From positions 1-38,338 of the forward strand of contig RZZS01000019.1 in NCBI GenBank assembly GCA_009929775.1: a stretch of 38,338 nt of DNA, in the 5' to 3' direction. The stretch is from Alphaproteobacteria bacterium (GTDB taxonomy: Bacteria > Pseudomonadota > Alphaproteobacteria > Micavibrionales > Micavibrionaceae). Of the stretch, positions 30,339 to 38,273 are shown one piece after another. Position numbers and translations under genes: made by a program. Numbering within the stretch: position 1 is the stretch's first letter; every line of letters starts with the position of its first letter. Under the pieces are notes generated by a model. That model had not been told where the DNA came from and ran no database searches. It saw only the letters and a program-made list of their open reading frames with translations.

Positions 30339-31280
30339 ATGAATAACACAACCGGTTTTGTCTTCGTCGCGGGCGCAGCGCTTCTCGATATCGTCTCGCA
30401 CATCACTGAATGCCGTCATATTCAGGACAATGTCGGTCGAACCACGCTCAGTTTCGGAGGCGTTGCGTATAACCTCGCCGTCAACCTGAAAACGCTTGGG
30501 GTCCCCGCAAAGCTGATGACGGCGCTCAACGACCGCGCACTGGCGAAAATGATTCTTCACGAACTCGGAAATGTTGGTGTCGTGCCGCACGTCCTGACGG
30601 ACCCGAAACTGCCCGATCAGGTTTACAGCGGCATATTCTATAAGGAAGACCAGATCGCCAGCGTCTGGAACGACGACATCGAGCGAATCGAGTTCGGCGG
30701 CGCATTTATGGAAGATGGCATTGAGGGCGCATCCTGCGTGGTTATCGCCAACGATCTGTCACGGCACACGACGAATACGCTGATCCGGCTCGCAGGCGAC
30801 CGGGGCATCCCGGTTTTCATCGGAAACGTCTCGATGATGGGCGCGCTGCGACTCGGCGATATCGAAGGGAAACGCGAGCTCATCTTCATAAACAACGAGG
30901 AAATCGACGCCTATATCGATTACAGCGACCACCTGAACAGCTGGGAAGACGCCGCCAGAGAGCTGGGCGCACCGCTCCTGATAACCAAAGGCGCGAACGG
31001 CGTCCTTCTTCTCTACCCGGACGGGGAAACGATTGACTACCCGATCAGGCGCCACGAGGTTTCAGGCACACCTCTCGGCGCAGGCGACCTGTTCATGGCG
31101 ACGACCATCAAGTTCATCATGCAGAACGGCCAGAAGCTCGAGGACGCAATCGAATATTCCCTCTCGAGCGCCCCGACCATCCTCAGCCGCGACGATGCCA
31201 ACATCGGCCGCTACGGCGCGTACGACGAAGTTCTAAACGACATGGCGAACACGTTCACGTCGCAACAGAAGAAGCGCTAG
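30339..31280 (+). CDS. PfkB-family carbohydrate or nucleoside kinase
   Basis: With the start at MNNTTGFVFVAGAALLD (CAGGA upstream), this gives 313 residues, the normal size. It has the N-terminal substrate-binding GGVAYNLAVNLKTLGVPAKLM and the C-terminal ATP/anion-hole motif TPLGAGDLFMA (GAGD at 247-250, catalytic Asp250). LLITKGANGVLLLYPDG is the penultimate strand. Substrates in the family are ribose, adenosine, pseudouridine and fructose phosphates. Divergent from the ADP-ribosylglycohydrolase gene, with 38 bases between, it may phosphorylate a ribosyl product. It is convergent with hisF, 8 bases apart. Confidence 0.92.
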   Translation: MNNTTGFVFVAGAALLDIVSHITECRHIQDNVGRTTLSFGGVAYNLAVNLKTLGVPAKLMTALNDRALAKMILHELGNVGVVPHVLTDPKLPDQVYSGIFYKEDQIASVWNDDIERIEFGGAFMEDGIEGASCVVIANDLSRHTTNTLIRLAGDRGIPVFIGNVSMMGALRLGDIEGKRELIFINNEEIDAYIDYSDHLNSWEDAARELGAPLLITKGANGVLLLYPDGETIDYPIRRHEVSGTPLGAGDLFMATTIKFIMQNGQKLEDAIEYSLSSAPTILSRDDANIGRYGAYDEVLNDMANTFTSQQKKR

Positions 31281-31288
31281 GGCGGAAA

Positions 31289-32053
31289 TCAAACTGCGGG
31301 ACGCACGGAAATCCCCGCCGCCGCCAGCGCCTCTTTGGCCTCCTCAATCGTATGCGTACCGAAATGGAAGATCGACGCGGCGAGGAGCGCGGCGGCGTGC
31401 CCTTCCCGTACGCCCTCGACGAAGTGGTCGAGCGTCCCGACACCACCCGAGGCGATTACCGGCACGGACACTCGGTCAGCAACCTCTCGTGTTAGCTCGA
31501 TATCGAACCCGCTCTTCGTGCCGTCCCGGTCCATTGAAGTCAGTAGAAGCTCCCCCGCCCCGTACGCCGTCATGCGGTCCACCCATTCGAGCGCGTCGAT
31601 CCCGGTATTCTGGCGTCCGCCGTGGGTAAAGACCTCCCACTTGCCCTCACCCGTACGCTTGGCGTCCACCGCTACGACGATGCACTGGCTGCCGCAGTAA
31701 TTCGCCGCCTGCCGAACGAATTCCGGGTTCCTGACGGCTGCGGAATTGATCGACACCTTGTCTGCTCCGGCCTCCAGAAGTTTGCGAATGTCTTCCATCG
31801 TCCGCACGCCCCCTCCGACCGTAAGCGGCATGAACACCTGCTCCGCCGTACGCCGGACGACGTCGTAAATCGTGTCGCGGTTTTCGTGCGTGGCAGTGAT
31901 ATCGAGAAAGGTCAACTCGTCCGCGCCTTGCGCATCGTACACTTTCGCCTGCTCGACCGGATCGCCCGCATCGACAAGATCAACAAAATTAACGCCCTTG
32001 ACGACCCGGCCATTATGAACGTCGAGACAGGGTATGATACGGATTTTGTGCAT
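31289..32053 (-). CDS. hisF: Imidazole glycerol phosphate synthase, cyclase subunit
   Basis: The start at [20 protein letters not shown] gives 254 residues, the standard length; the frame extends upstream with no likeness. HisF is a TIM barrel that with HisH converts PRFAR and glutamine-derived ammonia into IGP and AICAR. Catalytic Asp is in IPCLDV (about residue 11) and the second in [10 protein letters not shown] (about 130). Phosphate loops are [13 protein letters not shown] and [14 protein letters not shown]. In alphaproteobacterial clusters it follows hisA directly; here a transglutaminase-like gene on the other strand intervenes. Confidence 0.97.
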   Translation of the reverse strand: MHKIRIIPCLDVHNGRVVKGVNFVDLVDAGDPVEQAKVYDAQGADELTFLDITATHENRDTIYDVVRRTAEQVFMPLTVGGGVRTMEDIRKLLEAGADKVSINSAAVRNPEFVRQAANYCGSQCIVVAVDAKRTGEGKWEVFTHGGRQNTGIDALEWVDRMTAYGAGELLLTSMDRDGTKSGFDIELTREVADRVSVPVIASGGVGTLDHFVEGVREGHAAALLAASIFHFGTHTIEEAKEALAAAGISVRPAV

Positions 32054-32185
32054 TCGACTTCCGGTATCCTCGCTAAAAAACGTAACCAGAAAGAAAAAAC
32101 CATGGCAAGGGCCAATCGGGCAAGCACGATATTCCGATTTTTCGGGTCGGGCGATCATTCGATCCAAATTACCTAGGCGGTATTT

Positions 32186-32214
32186 TTGACACCAGAGCAA
32201 GATGTTCCCATAAT
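32186..32214 (+). promoter_or_regulatory. Sigma70-type promoter of the transglutaminase-like gene
   Basis: TTGACA (32186-32191) is a perfect -35 hexamer, and after exactly 17 bases CATAAT (32209-32214) matches the -10 in five of six places. The ATG at 32251 lies 37 bases on, leaving room for a short leader. It lies in the gap between hisF and the opposing gene and gives the inserted gene its own transcription. Confidence 0.72.
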
Positions 32215-32250
32215 ATAAAGGGGCAAGTTCAATAAGTTTTATGGAACAGA

Positions 32251-33033
32251 ATGGGTTCGGGATTTTTTGATTTTAGCCTGACGTCGGACCTGAAAAGTTC
32301 GTTTTGGGAAGCTGCCACCAGTGACGGATTGTTTATTCCTAACCAAATAGTCAGGGAACGTCTGGGTCCTCCAGGAAAGGTTAATCCCGTCCTGAAGAAT
32401 GAGGGCAGCCGCTCCGTAAGCGCAAGGAACATCCAAAGCGATTTACCCCCGTTCAGCGACCTTCCCGGACCGATACAGGATTTTATCCACTCCATTGAAG
32501 ACTGCCCGGAATACGAGAAAATGCAGCTGATTCATGACTTCGTGAACGAAAACATGGCATATCCAGACGATATCAAAGATGTACTGGGAGGAGACGGCGT
32601 ACAAAGCAACGCAGACGTAATTGCAAACTGGCGCTACGGAGACTGTGACAACCGTGCACAGCTTTCCGCGAGCCTCATGCAATACGCGGGATTCGACGCT
32701 AAAGACATAACTTTCGTCGGCGGCAATTTTGATTATGGCCTGAAGGCCCCGGTAAGACACGGAGCTCTGGTTGTAAATATAGAGAATCAGCACTACCTTA
32801 TGGATATGAATCTTGCGGAGGCCGTCCCTGTCGCTCAGGATAAAAACGGACATTTCTCTTCGAGCGGCAACGCAAGATATTCAGAGGAGCAAGTCGCCTT
32901 TGATGTCGATGTCGATCCCTTTTTTATCGTGCCGGTGGAAAAGGGCGAACCTGCCTTTGTTGAAAAGGCTTTTCTGGAAGAAACGGCAAAAAGTCTCGGG
33001 ATGCTGCCGGCGGGAATCATTCCACGCCTATAG
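32251..33033 (+). CDS. Transglutaminase-like cysteine peptidase (BTLCP type)
   Basis: The 260-residue protein has the bacterial transglutaminase-like cysteine proteinase arrangement: Cys132 in [19 protein letters not shown], His170 in [12 protein letters not shown], Asp185 in YLMDMN, with [20 protein letters not shown] ahead of them. No signal peptide is visible, unlike LapG, which cleaves adhesins in the periplasm, so a cytoplasmic or unconventional role is likely. Its DNA is somewhat more AT-rich than the his genes. It has its own promoter and is inserted on the opposite strand between hisF and hisA. No LapA-like adhesin or LapD is nearby. Confidence 0.85.
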   Translation: MGSGFFDFSLTSDLKSSFWEAATSDGLFIPNQIVRERLGPPGKVNPVLKNEGSRSVSARNIQSDLPPFSDLPGPIQDFIHSIEDCPEYEKMQLIHDFVNENMAYPDDIKDVLGGDGVQSNADVIANWRYGDCDNRAQLSASLMQYAGFDAKDITFVGGNFDYGLKAPVRHGALVVNIENQHYLMDMNLAEAVPVAQDKNGHFSSSGNARYSEEQVAFDVDVDPFFIVPVEKGEPAFVEKAFLEETAKSLGMLPAGIIPRL

Positions 33034-33044
33034 CCGCCCCACGG

Positions 33045-33806
33045 TTACCCGTCATTCGCGCTTCCCGCCAGCGACGTCTCATCCGCCGCGAAGAACGCCA
33101 GCGCTTCCCGCTTGTCAAGACGTCCGTCGTAAAACGCCCGGCCGATGATGACGCCTTCGATGCCAGAGCCTTGCGCGTCCCGGAGCCTGACGAGATCGTC
33201 CATACCGCCGACTCCGCCCGAGGCGATAACCGGGATGGACACGGCTTCGGCAAGACGTTTCGTCGATTCGATATTGAGGCCCTGCCCCGTGCCGTCGCGG
33301 TCGATGTCGGTATAGATGATCGCCGCCGCGCCCGCGTCCTCGAACTTTCGGGCGAGGTCGAACACGGACACGTTCGAGCCTTCGACCCAGCCCTCGGTCG
33401 CCACCATTTCGTTCACGGCATCGAGCCCGAGCGCGATCTGGCCCGGAAATTTCAGGCAGGCTTCGATCACAAGGTTCGGATTCTTGACGGCGACCGTGCC
33501 AAGGATCACGCGGCTGACACCTTCTTCGATCCATGTCTCGATCTGCTCCATCGTGCGAATGCCGCCGCCAAGCTGGACCGGAACGTCCACCGCGGCGATG
33601 ATGTCGCGCACGGCCTGCGCGTTCACAGGTCGCCCTTCCACCGCGCCGTTCAAATCGACAATGTGAATCCATGAAAAACCGTCGCGCGCGAATTCATGCG
33701 CCTGCGCCGCCGGGCTTTCGTTATAGGTCCGCGCCGTGCCCATATCGCCCTTCAAAAGGCGCACGCACTGCCCGTCCTTGAGGTCTATCGCGGGGTAAAT
33801 GATCAT
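33045..33806 (-). CDS. hisA: ProFAR isomerase
   Basis: The start at [20 protein letters not shown] gives 253 residues; an upstream Met at 33884 adds 26 unmatched residues. HisA is a TIM barrel that opens the ribose ring of ProFAR to give PRFAR, the fourth step. The catalytic Asp pair is in PAIDLKDG (about residue 8) and [12 protein letters not shown] (about 130). Phosphate loops are [13 protein letters not shown] and [13 protein letters not shown]. It is transcribed toward hisF but separated from it by a reversed gene. Confidence 0.97.
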   Translation of the reverse strand: MIIYPAIDLKDGQCVRLLKGDMGTARTYNESPAAQAHEFARDGFSWIHIVDLNGAVEGRPVNAQAVRDIIAAVDVPVQLGGGIRTMEQIETWIEEGVSRVILGTVAVKNPNLVIEACLKFPGQIALGLDAVNEMVATEGWVEGSNVSVFDLARKFEDAGAAAIIYTDIDRDGTGQGLNIESTKRLAEAVSIPVIASGGVGGMDDLVRLRDAQGSGIEGVIIGRAFYDGRLDKREALAFFAADETSLAGSANDG

Positions 33807-33958
33807 GCCGGGCAGAGTAGCGAAAGACGAACGGAATCGCAAAGGGTTCCTGCTCGCGGCTCCGTAGAAACCGCCTGGCGCCAATGGACTGAAATGGCAC
33901 GCTTATTGCATCGAATGCCGCGTGCCACCGTACCGCTACACAGCAGGAAAGAGAGAAC

Positions 33959-34102
33959 ATGACGGACGTAACCTCCATTCCGCTCACGAGCGTCAGGAAG
34001 CTGAACGTGAGCAATGTCACGAAAACCATCCATGTGTCCGAGCTGCCGGAGGCGCGTCCATTCTTCCTTGCCCGACAACTTTCCGAAGAGACGCGCCCAT
34101 GA
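33959..34102 (+). CDS. 47-residue small protein, coupled to the next gene
   Basis: This short frame starts at ATG 33959 with an excellent ribosome site (AGGAAAGAGAGAAC just before it). It ends with TGA overlapping the next ATG (ATGA at 34099-34102). The product begins MTDVTSIPLTSVRKLNVSNV and ends in a charged RQLSEETRP; it is soluble and has no Cys. Good initiation signals plus perfect overlap with a second small gene support a real gene despite its size. I recognise no family. Its gene faces away from hisA, so the two-gene unit has its own promoter in the ~150-base gap. Confidence 0.6.
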   Translation: MTDVTSIPLTSVRKLNVSNVTKTIHVSELPEARPFFLARQLSEETRP

Positions 34103-34401
34103 CCGTCCTTTTCAATACGCCGGTAGCCGGATTCGCGGGCGGGAACCACGCCGCCAGTCCCCGTTCGGCCGGCGACCAAAAACCGGATGCGACCGACGAA
34201 TTCCTGAAATTCATGCACCAGAGCCCGCAGGAGCGATTGCGCGACCTGATCCTGCGCAGCCTCGGCATAACCGAAGAACAGCTCAAAAGGATGCCGCCGG
34301 ATGAAAGAATGAAAACCGAGCGGAAAATCGCGGAACTGATGCGCGATCATACGCAGCGCAAGATCGAGGAAAAAGCCGCCGAAGCATCAGATCGCGGCTA
34401 G
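34099..34401 (+). CDS. 100-residue helical protein
   Basis: The frame MTVLFNTPVAGFAGGNH... has 100 residues. Residues ~30-95 look like a helical domain, with DEFLKFMHQSPQERLRDLILRSLGITEEQLKRMPPDE and then a charged helix ERKIAELMRDHTQRKIEEKAAEA. It is coupled to the 47-residue gene before it and overlaps the GNAT gene on the other strand by 4 bases at the end. LRSLGITEEQLKRMPPDERMKTE resembles small regulatory or toxin-partner helices, but I can assign no family. A longer frame that extends upstream to 33922 runs through the 47-residue gene in another frame and is not credible. Confidence 0.65.
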   Translation: MTVLFNTPVAGFAGGNHAASPRSAGDQKPDATDEFLKFMHQSPQERLRDLILRSLGITEEQLKRMPPDERMKTERKIAELMRDHTQRKIEEKAAEASDRG

Positions 34402-34970
34402 GAAACCGAAATCGGCCTTGCGGGCGGCGCCTCGAGCCATTTCGTATAGTAGTAGCCCTTGATGATCCGGTCGTCCACCTTCGCATAGTACGGATGCTCG
34501 CCGATACGCTCGTAGCCGAGACTTTCGAACAGGTGAACCGCCGCCGTCATGGTTTCGCGCACATCCAGATTGATCACCGAATAACCGGCCTGCGCGACCC
34601 GTTCTTCCACGAGTTCCAGCAACAGGCGCGACAGGCCGTACCCGCGCGCCCACGGCGCCACGAAAACACCTGTCAGATGCACCGCATGTTTTTGCGCCTC
34701 GTTATTCATCGGGGGCAGAACCACCTGCGCCGTGCCGCAGATCACGCCGTCCAGCCGGGCCACGTACAGGAGCCGTGCAGGCATCGTAACGACGCCCTGC
34801 CAGTAGCGCTCCAGCAATTCGCGCGCCGGAAGCGCGACCCAGCCGAACCCGCCGCCGCTCTCAACAGCAGCGTCCGTCGCGTCGCACAGATCGTTGAGAT
34901 CGGCGGGCGTCAGTTTTTCGAGCTGTTCGACCCGGAGAACGGGCGTGATCATCTGCGGCTGCTCGGACAT
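34398..34970 (-). CDS. GNAT-family N-acetyltransferase
   Basis: The start at MSEQPQMITPVLRVEQ gives 190 residues. The C-terminal two thirds have the GNAT core: VHLTGVFVAPWARGYGLSRLLLELVEERV is the acetyl-CoA pyrophosphate loop region (Q/RxxGxG in the form RGYGLS), and SVINLDVRETMTAAVHLFESLGYERIGEHPYYAKVD the last strand and helix. The substrate is unknown. It lies between hisH (10 bases or so upstream of its own start, same strand) and the tiny gene pair, so it may ride on the hisH transcript. Confidence 0.9.
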   Translation of the reverse strand: MSEQPQMITPVLRVEQLEKLTPADLNDLCDATDAAVESGGGFGWVALPARELLERYWQGVVTMPARLLYVARLDGVICGTAQVVLPPMNNEAQKHAVHLTGVFVAPWARGYGLSRLLLELVEERVAQAGYSVINLDVRETMTAAVHLFESLGYERIGEHPYYAKVDDRIIKGYYYTKWLEAPPARPISVS

Positions 34971-34998
34971 GGCTTTCGCCTCCCTCATGGTTTTGCGT

Positions 34999-35658
34999 TC
35001 ACGCCGGGTCCCAGTAAAGGAAATCCCGGATCATCCTCAAGCCGGCTTTCTGGCTCTTCTCGGGGTGAAACTGGACGCCCGCGATATTGTCGCGGCCTGC
35101 GATGGCGCTCACGGGGTGTCCGTAATGCGTGCATGCCAGAATGTCCTGCTTCTCTTTCGATTCAAACATAAAAGAGTGAACAAAGTAAAAATGGTCATCC
35201 GGCCCGACGCTTGCGGTCAGTGGATGCCCTTGGGCATGCTCGGGAATCGTCAGCGTGTTCCAGCCCATATGCGGGATTTTAAGCGAGGGATCCGGCGGGT
35301 TGATCGGCACAACCTCTCCCGGGATCCAGCCAAGTCCCGCATGCTCGCCGTGCTCCAGCCCGCGCGTAGCCAAAAGCTGCATGCCGACGCAAATCCCGAG
35401 AAACGGTTGCCCCTTGACGCAGACCGCCTCGCCCAGCGCCTCCCGCATACCGTCAATCGCGGACAGCCCCCGCATGCACGACCCGAACGCTCCCTGCCCC
35501 GGCAGGACGATACGAGCGGCCATTCGGATGTCTTCCGGCCTGTCCGTGACGGTAACGCTCAGGTCCAGCCCTTCTTCCCCGATCACCCGTTCGAACGCCT
35601 TGGCGGCAGAGCGCAAATTGCCGGAACCGTAGTCGATGATGGCGATGTGGTCTGTCAT
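34999..35658 (-). CDS. hisH: Imidazole glycerol phosphate synthase, glutaminase subunit
   Basis: The 219-residue class I glutamine amidotransferase starts at MTDHIAIIDYGSGNLRSAAKAFE. The nucleophile Cys lies in PFLGICVGMQLLATRG, the oxyanion strand in ILPGQG (here RIVLPGQGAFGSCM), and the His-Glu pair in AGVQFHPEKSQKAGL near the C-terminus. It feeds ammonia to HisF. It starts the minus-strand his run, and hisD is divergent 85 bases away. Family length is normal (about 205-215). Confidence 0.97.
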   Translation of the reverse strand: MTDHIAIIDYGSGNLRSAAKAFERVIGEEGLDLSVTVTDRPEDIRMAARIVLPGQGAFGSCMRGLSAIDGMREALGEAVCVKGQPFLGICVGMQLLATRGLEHGEHAGLGWIPGEVVPINPPDPSLKIPHMGWNTLTIPEHAQGHPLTASVGPDDHFYFVHSFMFESKEKQDILACTHYGHPVSAIAGRDNIAGVQFHPEKSQKAGLRMIRDFLYWDPA

Positions 35659-35742
35659 GGTCCCTTGAAGTCCTTTACCTGTTCGCGGGATTGTTTTATC
35701 CAGAAGCGAAAACTATTTCCACTGGCAATCGGGACGAACGCG

Positions 35743-37089
35743 ATGAAAATAAACTTCCTGCGCTGGAAAGAAACCGACGAGGCCACAAAAAAACGGATAT
35801 TGCGCCGCGCCGAAACCGATATCGAGGACATTACAAAGCTTGTCCGGCCGATTATCGACGCCGTCCGCGACGAAGGCGACGCGGCGCTCGTGCGCTTTGC
35901 AAAACAGTTCGAAAAAGCCGACCTGACGCCCGCCACCATCAAGGCGAGCGAGGAGGAGTTCGACCAGGCCGGAAAACGCCTCGACGACGACCTCAAAAAT
36001 GCCATTCGCCATTGCGCTGACAACGTCCGCCGTTTCCACGAAGAACAGATGAAGCGTATCGAGAAACGCTGGATGGTGGAAATCGAACCCGGCGTTTGGG
36101 CCGGTGAGCAGGTGACGCCGATCGAATCGACCGGGCTGTACGTCCCGCGCGGACGCGGCGCGTTTCCGTCCGCCATGTACATGCTGTGCATTCCGGCAGT
36201 GGTCGCGGGCGTGGAGAACATTGCCGTGTGTACGCCCCCGACGCCGGACGGCGGGGCGGACGATGCCTCCCTCTACACGGCAAAGCTTTGCGGAGTGCGC
36301 AACGTCTACAAGGCGGGCGGCGCACAAGCCATCGCCGCGTTCGCTTTTGGGACCGAAACCATCCCGGCGGTGAAGAAGGTTTCCGGGCCGGGCAGCGCAT
36401 ACGTCGCCGCCGCCAAGCGGGTTCTCGCGCACCGTATCGATCCCGGCATGCCCGCCGGCCCGAGCGAATCGATCATCCTGTGCGACGGCTCGGCCGATCC
36501 GCACAACACGGCCCTCGACGTCCTCAACGAAGCCGAACACGGCGACGACAGTGCCGCGCTTCTCGTAACGCCGGACGAGACGCTCGCCCGCGCGGTTTGC
36601 GCGCTTTTACCGGGCCTGATCGCAGCGCTTCCGGACGAGCGGCGGCGTATCTGCGAATCCGTCATGGGCAATTACGGGGCGATCGTCCTGACCGACACCA
36701 TGGACGACGCCATTGAACTTTCGAACGCGTACGCCCCCGAACACCTTCTCGTCAAGGTACGGAACGCGAAAGATATTCTGCCGCGCCTGCGCCATGCCGG
36801 AGAAATCCTGATCGGCGAACGCAGCCCCTCGACGCTCGCCAATTACGGAATCGGGGTCAACCACGTCCTGCCGACCGGCGGCAACGCGCACACCTTCAGC
36901 GCGACGGGCGTTTGGGACTTCCTGAAAATCTCCAGCCTCGCCTTCGTAAACGGCGATGTCTCCGACCTGAGCGCCGATATCGTGAAACTCGCCGGGTATG
37001 AGGGCTTCCCCGCGCACTGCAAGGCCGTCACCGACCGCCGCCGCGATCCCGCCAATACCCCCCTCGAACCGAAAGATTTCATCTCATGA
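35743..37089 (+). CDS. hisD: Histidinol dehydrogenase
   Basis: The start at MKINFLRWKETDEAT gives 448 residues, slightly longer than the usual 430. HisD performs the last two oxidations, histidinol to histidine, with NAD+ and Zn2+. Motifs are GPGNAYV in the form GPGSAYVAAAKRVL, GPSESIILCD, EAEHG with His266, GVNHVLPTGG, and the C-terminal AHCKAV. In most HisD the zinc ligand before that His is Gln (QAEH); here it is Glu263. That variant occurs in a side branch of HisD. The ATG is in a region without a strong ribosome site. The stop overlaps the hisN-like start by ATGA. Confidence 0.94.
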   Translation: MKINFLRWKETDEATKKRILRRAETDIEDITKLVRPIIDAVRDEGDAALVRFAKQFEKADLTPATIKASEEEFDQAGKRLDDDLKNAIRHCADNVRRFHEEQMKRIEKRWMVEIEPGVWAGEQVTPIESTGLYVPRGRGAFPSAMYMLCIPAVVAGVENIAVCTPPTPDGGADDASLYTAKLCGVRNVYKAGGAQAIAAFAFGTETIPAVKKVSGPGSAYVAAAKRVLAHRIDPGMPAGPSESIILCDGSADPHNTALDVLNEAEHGDDSAALLVTPDETLARAVCALLPGLIAALPDERRRICESVMGNYGAIVLTDTMDDAIELSNAYAPEHLLVKVRNAKDILPRLRHAGEILIGERSPSTLANYGIGVNHVLPTGGNAHTFSATGVWDFLKISSLAFVNGDVSDLSADIVKLAGYEGFPAHCKAVTDRRRDPANTPLEPKDFIS

Positions 37090-37910
37090 ATGATTGCCTC
37101 AAGGACATTCACGCGTTCCTGACCGGCACCCTCGCGCCCCTTGCAGAGCGGTCGCTGAGCGACATGTACGCGGGGTACTGCGCCGGAAGCGACGCCGGAG
37201 TGGAGATCAAAGGCGACCGAACCCCCGCGGGAATCGCGGACCGCGAGACCGAGCGGCTCCTGCGGGAGGAAATATTGCGGAGATACCCGGAGCACGGCAT
37301 TTTCGGTGAAGAGTTCGGCGCGTACGAAACAGGCCGGGAATTCGTCTGGGTCCTCGACCCGCTCGACGGCACAAAAGAATATCTCGCAAAAAAACCCGGC
37401 TGTTTCGGAAGCTTGACAGCGCTGCTTCGAAACGGCGTTCCGGTCCTCGGCGCGGTCATCGACCCGATCTCTGGAAAGCTCTGGATCAACAGGCCCGGCG
37501 AATGCCGCCAGAGCCCGGACAACGTGCCTCCCCTGAAAGACGCCACCGCCGCCTGCACCAACCCGGAAAGCATGTTCAAAGGGCCGTCCTTCGCCTTCAT
37601 AGACGCCGTGCGGGAGAACGCCGGACAATTCCGCACGGAGCTGAACTGTCTGGGCTTTGCGTATCTTCTGGAGGGAACCGTGGACGTCACCGTAGAGCGC
37701 GACCTCGGCCTGCACGATATCGCCGCTCTCATCCCGGTTTTGCAGGCGGGCGGCATGACCGTCATCGATTTCAATGGCCGTGATTATTGCGGCCGCGCCT
37801 TCGACCTGCCGGCAGCGGCCAACGAAACGTATGCGATGATCGCGGCCCGATCGACGGCGCTGGCGGAAGAAGTTATACAACTTTTGGAGCCTGATCTTCT
37901 CCCCTCCTGA
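37086..37910 (+). CDS. hisN: HisN-type histidinol-phosphate phosphatase (inositol monophosphatase family)
   Basis: The 274-residue protein has the inositol-monophosphatase superfamily metal sites: IKGDRTPAGIADRETERLLREEI, YPEHGIFGEEFG and VWVLDPLDGTKEYL, and the C-terminal DLGLHDIAALIPVLQAGG. The family splits into inositol phosphatases, CysQ-type nucleotidases and HisN histidinol phosphatases. The coupling to hisD (ATGA overlap) and the absence of a PHP- or HAD-type histidinol phosphatase in the cluster favour HisN, though the phrase DPLDGTKE is also seen in CysQ. It would give histidinol for HisD. Confidence 0.85.
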   Translation: MNDCLKDIHAFLTGTLAPLAERSLSDMYAGYCAGSDAGVEIKGDRTPAGIADRETERLLREEILRRYPEHGIFGEEFGAYETGREFVWVLDPLDGTKEYLAKKPGCFGSLTALLRNGVPVLGAVIDPISGKLWINRPGECRQSPDNVPPLKDATAACTNPESMFKGPSFAFIDAVRENAGQFRTELNCLGFAYLLEGTVDVTVERDLGLHDIAALIPVLQAGGMTVIDFNGRDYCGRAFDLPAAANETYAMIAARSTALAEEVIQLLEPDLLPS

Positions 37911-38035
37911 CGGTTAGAATTTACGGATTCTCCTGATTCCAGGGTTTCCGAAACCGGCTGAACTTGTGGTGTTCGACTTTTTCCCTTTTAGGCGATAAAG
38001 TTTTTCAATCTATTTTAGAATATGGGGACCGATAA

Positions 38036-38263
38036 ATGAACGCACCCAACCATGACAGAAAATACGAATTGTTCTTTGGAATCATCGCTCCGGTTGGAAC
38101 CGATATATCCAAGACCGTAGAAGCATTGTCCAGCAGTCTTCGCACAATTGCGGGCTATGAAGCTCACGAAATCCACTTGAGCAAACTTTTGCACCAATTC
38201 GATGACTCTTTGGGCGGTGACATGCCCGAAGACGAGAGAATTACTACCACCGCATATAAATAG
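38036..38263 (+). pseudogene. Truncated start of an anti-phage dCTP deaminase (AvcD/DcdV-like)
   Basis: The frame is only 75 codons. Residues ~10-55 read ELFFGIIAPVGTDISKTVEAL, then LRTIAGYEAHEIHLSKLLHQF. They match from memory the N-terminal nucleotide-binding part of the anti-phage dCTP deaminases (AvcD/DcdV), whose full length is about 500 residues or more and includes a deaminase domain. It stops at a TAG directly before the end of an unknown minus-strand frame. That fits interruption by an insertion. The alternative is a short solo domain. An AT-rich leader (37911-38035) precedes it; TAGAAT at about 38018 is a possible -10. Confidence 0.5.
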
Positions 38264-38273
38264 ATGACCTGCC

